64,000 nucleotides of DNA from Cryptomeria japonica (lineage: Eukaryota; Streptophyta; Pinopsida; Cupressales; Cupressaceae), in contig NC_081413.1 of the NCBI RefSeq assembly GCF_030272615.1, positions 447,186,538 through 447,250,537 of the forward strand. Reading direction: 5' to 3'. A program made the translations under genes and the position numbers. The notes beneath the pieces are model-generated. The model worked only from the letters and a program-made list of their open reading frames with translations. It searched no databases and was not told where the DNA came from. Shown piece after piece: positions 47,402-58,425 of this stretch; the stretch's first letter is position 1; every line of letters begins with the position of its first letter.

Positions 47402-50032
47402 AATTCTCTCCTCCAACAACCTATATAGCTAAAATTTCCTAAAAAAAATAGTATCCTTGCCAGGAAGGTGAAAACTTGGTAAACATGCACCTCTTTTACT
47501 AAAGTGCTCCATCTATGAATGAAAATTTGGCATTTCTTGCTTTATTTCCTACTTTCTTGCATTTTTTTCTTTCGTTTGTACATATCCTTCAATCACTTTT
47601 GTGACACCTTGGTTCTTCTTGGAATCCTCATGGCTAAAAATTGATCAATGCCATAGTCTTAGGGAAATCGACTTATCAATCTAAATGTCCTGAGTAGTTT
47701 AACAAGGTCATCTTCATGTCAGTAGTATCGGGTCATCCAATCCGAGTTAGTTACTTGTCTCCTAACCACTGTAAGGTTTTGCCACTGACATCTCATCAAA
47801 CACACAAAACACGAACACCAAAAATAATCACTAAAATTATTTGAGCTATGATTGAAATTTTCTTTGTATGTTGTCTTTTAAATTGGTTTTCTCTTATTAT
47901 TCCCTTTGAGTAACTCAAGGAAGTCTATCTTGACTAAGAGGAGCAAGAACTAGGAGCATAATACTTTTCTTTGTTTTCTTCTTGAAGGAATGATTTTGCT
48001 GATCTACAAACATCTGATAAACTAGGTGTCTGTGATAAGTGCCTTCACATCAAGGTGAAATTGTCACACATACCTCGACTTTGTTTATTTGTATTCTACA
48101 GGGAGGTTGGAACTATTTCCCTGTCTGTTTTGAGTAACTTTGTTTATTATACAATCTAAATTCATGCTTAATCTATCCTAGGATATGAATGATAAAAGGG
48201 TCATTGCAGACAAGATAATCACTATTGTGTAGTAAAAAAAAAAGGGAACTCTTCTTTTTCTGGTGTGTTTGCACGTAAGCAACATTTAGGCCATCCTAGC
48301 TCTTTATGCCTTGGTGTCTATCTTCACTTGCTAAATCAAAAGAACATGACATTTAGGTCATCTTGGCTCTTTGTTCCTTGGTGCTTATGTCTATCTCTGA
48401 CATTTTAAAATGCTTAGTGATGATAAAAAGAATAACAAATCTAGTGAGTAAAGTCTTAGGTTGCATTCATACTAAGCTTTGTGCATTTCAAGAAATTTCT
48501 GCATGATAACTTTACTTTCTTTCCTTTGAATGAAGCTTGAATCTAAAACAATCATCATTTCTCTGCCAAAGTGGTCAAGTGCATATCATTATCTTTGACA
48601 GGATTGAGTACCTGTGTATTGACAGCACAATTCCTACATGAGATGTTAGTCGCATACATGAGCATATCATTTACATCCATGAATCCATTGCATATTCATT
48701 TGCACCCTTTTTATCACATTGAAAAAAAAAGCACGACCTTCACATTTGCATCAAAATAATTATATTTATCCATTAATTCCTTCATTTGCATATGAAAACG
48801 AAAAAAAACATTCATGATCATCAACATTACATACATCTAAATTGTAAAGGAAATGCATACATATAAGACATCATATATAATAACGCATATAAAAACCATA
48901 TCATGATTCATCTTATATCATTCAACATAGAACATTGAAGTCGAATAATGTGTCTCATATATATATCATCAAAATTTCAATGTCAATGGGGTACAAATTA
49001 TCTCAAAATGTCATATATAATATCATGGGAGCAAGAAGTCCAAAATGGGATACAAAATCTTAAAAAATTAAATTTTGATGTTTAGACCCTCAAAAATCTT
49101 GAGTCCATTTTCGAGATCGAAATTGAAATCTGACATCACTTTTCTAGTCAAATTCTTACAATGTTGACCACTTGGCACATTCATCTTCAGGTCAATCTTT
49201 GCATCACTCTACACTCAAATCTTTTCCAATCAACTCAGCATTCCTTCAATTTATCTCAAATCAATTCTTAAACCATTCTATGTGCTCAAATTATCATCGC
49301 TAAATATTTTTATCACTTGAATTGCCCAAAATCATTGTGGTATCTCATCATCTTTTGATTTCACTCCTGAGGGGGCATACTTATTACATCATCAAAAGTC
49401 AAGAATTTTTTTTTTCAAATCTTCACCAAAAGCTAAGCAGCAAATCTTTTCAATCAAAGATTAATCGAACATCATTCAAATCTTATCAAACAAGACCTCA
49501 TTGATAGGGTCATCTCAACTTCATCGCAATCCAAATCAAATCAAATCTCTAGGGGCATAATCAATTTCATCACACCAAATGAAGTTGATATTGTTTTCAT
49601 CTGAATCAGTCTCTCAATGGTAATCAGTTTCATCACACCTCATCAAGCTGGTTATTCATTTAAACCTAATCAAGGGTTTAAAGAGTCTTTTTGACAATGA
49701 TCACATGCTCAATCCAAAAAGGCATTTATTTTCATCACATCAAATGAAGTTGGACATTCTGTTTTGCTCAACCGATTCTATTTCAATCAAGTTCTAGATC
49801 AGTACCTACTTCTTGATCCATCAAGTTCAAGATCGGTATCTTCGCTCTTCATCAGTCCTAGTTCAATCAAGTTTGGGATTGGTATTTCTTTGATCAATAT
49901 TTTCAGTTTCATCGCTTCAAATCAGTCTAAATATCTCTTTTTTCATTTGTTTATGATCCATCAAGTTCAAAACTAGTATATCTTTGACATCAACTGTTCT
50001 TTGAATAAATGCGCTCCTCGCACGTCAATTCA
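47402..50032 (+). other. A: 3' untranslated region
   Basis: About 2.6 kb without a supported gene. GGTGAAAACTTGGTAAAC at about 47468 matches the E1 3' UTR motif. From about 49500 to 49980 there are degenerate short repeats (tttcatcacaccaaatgaag; gatccatcaagttcaagatc). Small open frames here lack signatures. Confidence 0.65.
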
Positions 50033-50250
50033 AATAGGGGAAACTATAATACCTTAAAAATGGTCATGTAAACCATGGGCCCCTATTCTTGACTACATCA
50101 CCAAGGTCCTAACCAAAGGAATTTAAATCAAACTTGATAACCTAATTAATTAATTCCTAAATCATCAATGTCACATGGAAAATTAGTCTTTTTAATTAAA
50201 TAAATCATCAAATCTCTTTAATAATTTTTTTGGTTCCCAAATCAATAGTT
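50033..50250 (+). repeat. A: polypurine tract and start of the 3' LTR
   Basis: AATAGGGGAAAC (50033-50044) is followed by TATAATACCTTAAAAATGG. The LTR of E starts TGTAGACATCTAAAAATGG after a similar purine tract, so 50045 is the likely LTR start, its TG changed to TA. The LTR is cut at 50250 by F. The 5' LTR of A is outside the window, so this rests on analogy. Confidence 0.6.
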
Positions 50251-51304
50251 TGTTGGCATTGAGTTGTCATTGATGTCAATTAGTATTCTAGGCCACTGGT
50301 AGAGGTATATCAACCTAGTATGAATAAGATTGATTTGGCATAAGGAAGATTAACATGAAGACTTGTCAACCGATATGGTGGAAGACAAGTAGGTATTGAG
50401 ACTGTTAGTGACATCATTGGTAAGAGGTGAAATGAAGTTGTGCGTTGGCATGGCAAGTTGTAACCGGTATAAAGGCTAGTTGTTTTCTTGTGATAATGTT
50501 TTTGATAAAGAGGAACAATGACAAAAATATCACAAACCACCAGAGGTAAAGTTGTGCTACCCGTGTAGTGAACACTACCGGTTAGTAGTAGGAGAAGGTC
50601 TCATCGGTAAGGGCTTGTGCTCATATGAGTTTTTTGAATGTTCAAGTTTAAACCGGCCTTTTGTTAGTGAGTTGAGTGTATGCTGATGTGATGCCACATG
50701 GAGCCGAGGTGGTGATCATGCAGAGGTCGGTGAAGTTTCCTTCGACATGGTTGCTGGAGCAGTTAGTCGATATTAAATGAAATAGTCACAAATCATGGGT
50801 CGATAACAAATTGATGCAGCTTGAGGAAGAATGAATGATAGAGAAAGATCAAGGAGTTGTTGGTGCCTAGATCAAAGAAAGGAAATCAAATTGCAAGAGG
50901 AACTCGAGAAGGAAACAACTAGGTCATAAATGAGTCGACGGATTTCAAGACCGAAAATCATGGTCGGGTTTTCTATTTTTGGTAAACATATTTTGGACAA
51001 ATGGAAAACACATGATGGCTTATTCCTCCAATGCAGGTGTGCAATCCAAGGCATATTTGATCAGATTGTATGCAGATTTGGTCAGAAGAAGGAAATTCTA
51101 GCCACCCTCTATTTGAATTTTTTTTGGCAAGAAAGCTTCAGTTTAAATATGACAAGCTAACATAGATAGTTGTGTTGCTACAAAAAGGGAAAAGAAGAGA
51201 GTGAAATTGTTGTCTGAGAGCCAAAGAGAAAAACACTTGAAGTGTTTGTGAGTGAAGATTGTACTAGTAAGAAGAAGTAGGGTAAACTGATGTAAGGAAC
51301 AAAT
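50251..51304 (+). repeat. Element F: 5' part of a copia-type LTR
   Basis: Starts TGTTGGCATTGAGTTGTCAT with TTGTCATTGATG, as do the LTRs of B, C, D and G. The candidate duplication is tagtt (50246-50250). It is 1054 bp long up to the G insertion at 51305; the rest must lie right of the window. It may be a solo LTR or a full element. No coding sequence. Confidence 0.7.
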
Positions 51305-53724
51305 TGTTAGGCACAATGCACCACTGAGAGGGGGAGGGGGTGAATCAGTGGTTCTCAAATCTTTTCTCATTAGCAATCCTATGTGAGCATACTAATTGAT
51401 AGGTCTAAATCAATGCAGACTTACCCATTAGTTAGGAAACTAACACAAATGCAATCACAAAAGGGACATCTCATAACACTAGCATATACGAGGAAAACCC
51501 AAGATGGGAAAAACCTCACTAAGAAGTACTACTGGAGTCTACTGCTCCAATCCAGCCTCACAATGAAAACACTATTACAAGGTTTAGGGAACCAACCCAA
51601 TGAGCACCAACCCCCAACTTTAGGGCACCAACCGAAGGAGCTACAACCCCTAACTTTAGGGAACCAACCCAACGAGCACCAAGCTACAACTCAGTGAACA
51701 TAAAGATATCTTTAATTGCAAAAGTATTTGTCTTGTTACAAGTGAATCTTGCAACCTTATCAAATATCTTACTCTGTCGATGAGACACATTCTCTTCCAC
51801 ACTGACTCACTTCTCTTGTTTCTCTTCACCTCCTTCCTCTCTGTCGATAAGCCTTACTAGTTCATCTCTCTTTTGTTCTAATCTCACTGAATCTCCTCCT
51901 TACTGCTCTGCTCTTTACCGATACTAACACTCTATCGGTTCTTTGTCTACCTTCTTTGCAACCTTGTTCACTTCTGCTCGACCGGTATGAACACTGTAGA
52001 TGCTTCTCTCTAGCCAATTGAACACTTCAACTAGTTTCTTCCTCTTTCTCTCTCACTTCTCTTAGATTCTCATTGAGCACTTGGCAGACTTGGTCTTACT
52101 TGTAGAAGTATCCCACTTTGTAGCAGTAAAATAATCTTCTATTCAGCAGCCCTGCTTCTCTTTGGTCTTCATACTTATAGCCCAGACTTCCCACCAAAAA
52201 CCAATTCAAAATCTAGATGGTTAGAGTGTCCTCACCATCCTCGAGGCAAACCAAATCCAATTAGATCTTTCTTGATCTGATCTTCCTGACATCGAACTGC
52301 ACAAGTCTGCTATCAACGCACCTTCCAAAACATGCCTTCAATCTTTAGTAACCTACAAACAATCTGTCAGCATACATCTTGGTCAATCACCATTAATGCC
52401 TCTACTATTTCCTTCTTGAGGTCTTCTATAGTCTGATCTTTTTTCTTTGATTCAGGCATCAACAACTCCCTAATTCTTCTAAGTTGTTCATTCTTCCTCA
52501 AGCCACATGCTTCTGACTCGATCTAAAAATCATGGGATTCACTTTCAGTTCACACCTGTCAAGATACCTAACTCCACATGGCACTTCACCAACCTCTATG
52601 AGCTTGCCACCTTGATCCCATGTGGCATCCACATCAGCCATTTGTTAACTTGACTTTTTCAGTCGGTCCAGATAGGATCATTGATCAACCACACTACCAG
52701 TTCCTCTTGTCTTCCGGTTTGCTAACCCAGTCAATCTTACTTACTATACCAGTTACCTCATCATATCTGCCCTTATCTTGAACTATCGATGGAACTCTCA
52801 AACCGGTCTCTAGATAGGTAAATCCAAAATATTCTCATTCCCACAAGTGGGAAGTCTTCTACATCTGCACCTTGCTTATATAACTAGTGGACTTACATAT
52901 CGGTTACAACTCTTGATGACATGATGTCATCAACCTTCACAAGACTCCATCTTCAATCAAGTCTTTCTACTTTAGCCTGCATCTTCTTGGCCTTGCCTTT
53001 CTTTCTGATCAATCTTGTTCATTCCTCTACCAGTTTGTCAAGGTGACAAACACTTCACACTTCCCTTGTACTGGTATCTCAACATGTCTTCTCTTTTGGT
53101 CTAGTGCATAACCTCGATCTCATGTTCCTAAAGGAATTCCCTCAATTCACCAGTAGATCCAGTGTGATCCTTCAAGTGCTTGCCTTTACCTCTTCACTCT
53201 TATCTCACCAAATCATAATGCACTCAATACATAATAGGTTATAAGTTCCACTTAATTGGTGGAGTAACACCTTGGCTTTTGCATCCTGCAATGCTCTTTA
53301 AGTGGATTCCTTATTTGTGCAGTATCTCTTCAACTAGGAACATGTGATCTAATGTGAGCATATTCACTGTTAGTCATTGATTCTCATGATGATTGCATCT
53401 TCATCTAGTGGGAGTCCTCTTGTTCTAGAACCTTACAGACCTATTCATTCTTTTCCTCCAGTGTTGATGTGTTTCAGGTAACATTCTGCCTCTTCATCAC
53501 AAACAAACACTCAACCATCTCCCTATCTCATCACACAAGTTAGGCACTGACTCATGTATTGATGACTCCTGAGGTCATCTTCCTTACCTTACTGGTGTTC
53601 TACAACACAATGTGATATCCAAGATATCACATCCTATACTGCTTCATAGCAATGTTGCACATACATCTCTACTACCAGTTGTCATCCCATACCGGTTCAC
53701 ATCAATGACAATACAATGCCAACA
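51305..53724 (-). repeat. G: 3' LTR (2420 bp)
   Basis: In element sense TGTTGGCATTGTATTGTC ... GTGCCTAACA. A perfect 8-bp stem, accactga / tcagtggt (51320-51327 / 51345-51352), lies 15 bases from the end. By far the longest LTR of the Sirevirus-like group here. Confidence 0.9.
51588..51695. repeat. Three 36-bp tandem repeats in the G LTR
   Basis: Units of the form gggaaccaacccaatgagca + ccaacccccaacttta, three copies. The partner position in the other LTR lies outside the window. Confidence 0.8.
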
Positions 53725-54661
53725 ATCTCCCCCTTTGGCATTGATGTCAACTCATGTAGTATCGGATATACTATAGTAACTTTCTCCCCCTTTGACAACA
53801 ATGGCAAAGAGCACTGTCAGGATAATATTTCTCCTTGTATCTACTAAGCACTGACATGAATCTTTCTCCCCTTAATACTGGGTGTATCTTCCTCTTTGAA
53901 GATTATGCACAACATCATCTCAAGCAAAAACACTTGAGATAGAAAACTCATGTAACAAAATACCCTTCATAATAGACACTAGTCTCTCTCCTTCTTTTAG
54001 CATCTACTTGATTTGCTTCCATGTTTAGTCTATCTGATATCAATCTGAGGATATAGCTCTAAACTCCCCCTAAATCATAGATCTTTGGTCTTCATTTCTC
54101 ATCTACCAGATCCTAAGTAGGTCACATATTCAACTTGTGACTCATAAAGATGCATGCACATAGGATCAGCTACTAGGCCACCATATTTCATTCAGGTCCT
54201 TTTCAATGATACCTTAGACAACCGCATCCATCCAAGCTACCAGAGTTGCTTCAATGACCCCTCAACTCATAAACTTGCATAACTTAGCAATACTAATCAA
54301 CATCCATGTCGGTACCATGCTTCACATATAGGTCTCTTGTCTCTACTTGGTCACTTTCCTCTTTACCTTCATTTCCCAGTTCCAATTTCCTCTGCTACAA
54401 TTCATTTTACCTATAGCAGTAAACTATCTTCCATGTGTAGTCAAGGTGGTACCTACACACACACTACCATCTTATTTTATTCCTCTTACTGGTAGCAGCT
54501 TGTTCATCTCCTTGACCACTTTTAACTAAGGGGTGAATGATCTAATCAAAAAGTGACTCCCCCTAAGTCCTACATCTCTTTTAAACTGTAGGAGATACCA
54601 CTTGTACATTAAATGTACAATACTGGTCCATGGTCCTCTTTTTCTACTTCTTTTGCCATGC
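53725..54661 (-). promoter_or_regulatory. G: 3' UTR with multiple polypurine tracts
   Basis: On the element strand AAAGGGGGAGA at 53725-53738 and 53782-53794, and AGGGGGAGT at 54064-54073 and 54556-54565. ACATCAATG (53699-53707, LTR) pairs with CATTGATGT (53739-53747). No ORF supported. Confidence 0.8.
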
Positions 54662-56627
54662 CTATTTGGTCTGACTCTTCTTCCCCTTTTCAACCCGAGG
54701 AGCAAGTTTCATCTTCTCTCGATGATCAACACTTACACTTCCGGATTCAGTAGCAAGACAAGAGGTAGTTCTGTAGAAGCACACATCATCCATGCTAACC
54801 TCATAACATGGGAACCTTTTGTTGTACCAGTTCACTCTTCTTCTTCTTATCATGTTATTGTGGCCATTTGTCGATCTCCCTAGATACCCTTCTTGAGTAG
54901 GAACACCACTCACCTTGTTCCAAGATAGTCTATGTTGCTCATATCCCCTATAACTGCTCTTATACTGAGCATGATTGATTTTCTGGTTGCCATATGACTA
55001 CAAGTCTTTTCTCCTACAAACACAACTTCTGTAGCTAGATTTATTGCCATTATAACATACAACATTAGCAATATTGGGAGAGGAGGTTGCATTATGCTCA
55101 TAAGCATGAAATCTATAGCCATCTGATTTATTATACCTAGGAATCACACTTTGTCTATTCCTAGACCACATTTTATAGTCTTCTGCCCTATGGCCATAAT
55201 ATTTACATCCAAAACAATAATCGGAGAGAGGAGGCTTATTACTTAAGAATTGATTTTGCCAAACATGAGGTGATCTTACCAGTTTGGCATCTATATTTTT
55301 ACTTCTCCAGGAATGGATCCAGGGTTGTCCAATTTCTATAGATCTTCCATCTGATCTCTTCTTCTACCATGCTTGTCTTGACTTGGTGGCAACACCATTT
55401 CTTTGTCTTCTACTGGTAAAAGGTCTTCTCCTATTCTTCCCTTTTCCTTTTAGATATTGATTGTTTCTACATGCAACACCAATTTTCCTCTTCATGTCTT
55501 CATCGGTTGAAGTCAGGTCAACCTTCATTCTTGGAATATTTTTGACTGTGAAGGTTTGGATTTTACCATTTTTATTTGAGGAGACAAATTGAATATCTTT
55601 ATGAGAGGTCTTCTTGCTTGTGGAGCATTCACCGACAACACATCCTGATCCTCCAGTATCCTTGGAATGTTTTTGCTTGTTTAACATTTTGTCCAAGGCC
55701 TCAGAAATGCCATCATACCAAATCCTTATCTTGAGCTCATTTTGTTATCTCTCAAGGTCTTTCTTGAGATTCTCCATCTCTTCCTTCAGCTTCAGACACT
55801 CTTTGTCCTTTGTTTCCACTTCTAGTTGGAGATCCTCACATCTTCTCTCCTTATCATCGAAGACTAATTTCAACTTACTAGTCAATCCTTTTGCCTCTTC
55901 AAGTTGAGATGTCAATATGCAGATATTTTTATTTGATTCTTCAAGGCATATTCTCAACTAGTTGCATTCATTATGAACTGAATCTTTGTAATTTTTAAAA
56001 TTCTTTCTAACACTTTTTCAGCTCATCTAGTGCACTTACCAGTTCACATTCAAGATCTACTTCGGCTTCATATTCATCATCATTCCCAAACACATCTTGC
56101 CAGTGGGATCTATCAGTGTGTTCATCACTTTATGTCTCTTGTGCCATGAAGAGATGAGTTTCCTCTTCATCAAAACTACAACAACTAACGGATATGCTGT
56201 CAACACTTCCACATGTGTCAACATTGTTATCCTTCATGCTTCCACAGTCTGATTCAGCAGTGCATGGCTCATTTCCATAAAGAATCTTCAGTCTATCCCA
56301 TAGACTCTTTGTTGTTTTGCATTTGTCTACCTATGAGGAGACATTACCAATGAGCCCACTCAGTATAGCCTTCATGGCTTCTTCATTACATAAGTGTTTT
56401 CTTTCTTCTTCAATGCCAGGGGGGACATACATTCCTAGGGAGACCATTTACAACTGCCATCCACACATCATAACCTAGGATGAACAGGATGACTTCCATT
56501 CTACAACTCCAAATAGCATAGTTTGAACCATAAAAAATTGGAGTAGGGATTGACACTAAATAGACCACTGTGTCCTTAGGCCAAAATCCACCCAAGCTAG
56601 AGAAAAATTGTCTAGCTGGGAACCTAG
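54662..56627 (-). pseudogene. G: Gag with UBN2 core, coiled coil and damaged knuckle
   Basis: After the PBS the strand encodes a copia Gag start (IPTPIFYGSNYAIWSCRMEV), then after a shift near 56410 AMKAILSGLIGNVSS and SLWDRLKILYGNEPC (UBN2 core, TAG between at a Gln). A coiled coil follows (55957-55745, VETKDKECLKLKEEMENLKK), then an LDKMLNKQKHSK segment as in Sirevirus Gags, and a knuckle CFGCKYYGHRAEDYK with the last Cys lost. The remainder to 54662 is basic and unrecognised. At least three frameshifts. Confidence 0.75.
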
Positions 56628-56640
56628 GCTCTGATACCAA
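56628..56640 (-). promoter_or_regulatory. G: primer-binding site, initiator Met tRNA
   Basis: TGGTATCAGAGCC on the element strand, perfect match, next to the LTR start at 56642. Confidence 0.92.
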
Positions 56641-56641
56641 T

Positions 56642-56729
56642 TGTTAGACACAATGCACCACTAAGAGGGGAAGGGGGTGAGTTAGTGGTTCTCAAATATT
56701 TTCTCTTTAACAATCCTATGTGAGAATAG
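56642..56729 (-). repeat. G: 5' LTR, first segment (before H)
   Basis: Matches 51305-51390. The stem reads accactaa / ttagtggt: both arms changed relative to the 3' LTR, yet still paired. Interrupted by H after aatag (56725-56729). Confidence 0.88.
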
Positions 56730-56733
56730 CGGT

Positions 56734-58165
56734 TGACGATAACTCAATGATGAACGAATAGTACCAAAACGGTACTGAGAGGGGGGGGTGAATCAGTACA
56801 AACAAAAACACACTCTTGAACCGGTTTGCCAGTAGACACTATGCATTGACAGACAAACAGTAACACTGGTCCTAAAATAGAGTACAACCAACAAAGCCCA
56901 AAATAACTGAGACAAGCATAAATCGGTTGACACTTATCTTCTCATACAATCTAACACTTCACTTCCATTTCACCCTAATGCATGAATACGTAATCTACCA
57001 TCAAAGATATACATGTAAGCAACTAGATCAACATGATTCACCACTTGATAGAAAACAACATAACATCACATGAAGAAGACATCACACATGACACACTTAT
57101 TTTTCATGTGGAAACCCAATTCAGAAAAACCATGGTGGGGATGAATACCCACAAGCTTGTTTTTGAACTCTTTAGAAGTCTGCTCTATTAGGAGCCTTGT
57201 CCAGTTAAAGACTAATACAATAGGTTCTGTTAGGAACTGATACTGTTAGGGATCACCCGGCTAAGGGATGGCTAGAATACCCAGTTAAGGGTTAAACCCT
57301 GTTAAAGGTTACCTTGTTAGAGGATTTCAAGAACTCAATGGTTTTGAGTTACCTTGTTAAAGGATTTAAAGCAAGCCGATTAAGGCTGCCCTATTAAGGG
57401 ATTTCTCAACTATTGAAGTGGTTAGAGATCAACAGGTATTACAATGATTTGATAACAACACTCAATGCCAATGCAAATCTGCTTAAGCTCCTCTTCACCT
57501 TCTGCACTTACACTCTACAGGTATCACTTCTCTCCTCTGGTCTGGCAAGAATCATGTATCTCTTCTCTTGGATACACACACACAACTTTTTGCCAACAAC
57601 CTCAAAAAGAGACACAACATTGACCTTATAGTAAAATAGATAGGTCGGTAGCATAAACCCTAAACCCTAAACCTGTCAGGTTAAGGAATTCAAACGTTTC
57701 AATCCTGAGCATTGAGCACACTACATTAAATGCAACAGTTCTTGATCCAATCTCAAGACATTCTCCATCATTTGTTTTCCACCGATTTCATAGCGGTTGA
57801 TAACCCATCACATGTTATCACCATTTACAGACTTCACACATTCCTGTGGTAGATAGGAACAATCTCCTTTTGCAAGATCCTTCATGTGCTCAAGGCTGAC
57901 ATGGCTACATGATCTGTTCTTCATTACAATGCTAACTCATCACACAAAGTCACCGGTTGAGCCACACAGGATTGAAGCACTTCAACTGGAAACCCTGAAG
58001 TTGAGACTACCAACTAGTAGTCATACAACGCTTCACTTTGGCACAAATTTTGATTCACAGTGTTATAACGATTCTCACATATGTCGGTTCTCACCTCTTC
58101 AACATATTGACATCAATGACAACATGCAATGTCATTATGTCCTCATAATGGTACACATAATGCCA
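56734..58165 (-). repeat. H: 3' LTR (about 1432 bp)
   Basis: In element sense TGGCATTATG... to ...GAGTTATCGTCA. Stem gtactga / tcagtac (56772-56778 / 56793-56799). Degenerate short repeats with gttaaggg or gttaaagg between 57240 and 57400. Contains (taaaccc) units at 57654-57673. Confidence 0.88.
57654..57673. repeat. Telo-box-like (TAAACCC) units in the H 3' LTR
   Basis: Nearly three units of the plant telomere repeat. The same sequence occurs in the 5' LTR at 63476-63495. Too short for a telomere remnant; such boxes act as transcription-factor sites in plant promoters. Confidence 0.8.
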
Positions 58166-58425
58166 AAAATCTCCCCCTTTCGTATTGATGGCAATATACA
58201 AAGATATCTCTTCGCTTCACATCTTCTCCCCCAATTTTTCTAGATATCTTCTCCTTTTCACATCTACTCCCCCTTTGAGAACAATGCGAAAGTGGAGGCA
58301 CAAGCTTCCTTGATCCATTAGCCTGCTCCCCCTGAGGAGTAGCATCCTTCAACACATCAATCCTAAAGAAAAATTTGACTATGCAATACTTGACTGATGT
58401 GGATTATATACCTTTAGTTTACCTC
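58166..58425 (-). promoter_or_regulatory. H: 3' UTR with multiple polypurine tracts
   Basis: AAAGGGGGAGAT at 58166-58181, GGGGGAGAAG at 58223-58232, AAGGGGGAGT at 58266-58275 and AGGGGGAGC at 58325-58333. An arm at 58184-58196 pairs with 58105-58117 in the LTR with one mismatch in 13. Confidence 0.85.

Larger units (their letters stand above)
4066..50250 (+). mobile_element. Element A: Ty3/gypsy Tat-type retrotransposon, outermost host of the nest
   Basis: Fragments on the plus strand rejoin when insertions are removed: gag, protease and linker (4071-7650), then RT, RNase H, second RNase H and integrase (44114-47401), 3' UTR, PPT and the start of the 3' LTR (50045). The order PR-RT-RH-IN is Ty3/gypsy. 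The second RNase H between RH and IN is the hallmark of the Tat lineage. The 5' LTR and gag start lie left of element Z, outside the window. The copy is old: stops in nearly every domain, a protease Asp to Asn change, an integrase frameshift and loss of the integrase Glu. Elements Z, B and F are inserted in it. Confidence 0.88.

Noticed and set aside
57654-57673. Interstitial telomere or chromosome end
   Set aside because: Fewer than three units and at the same place in both LTRs of H.
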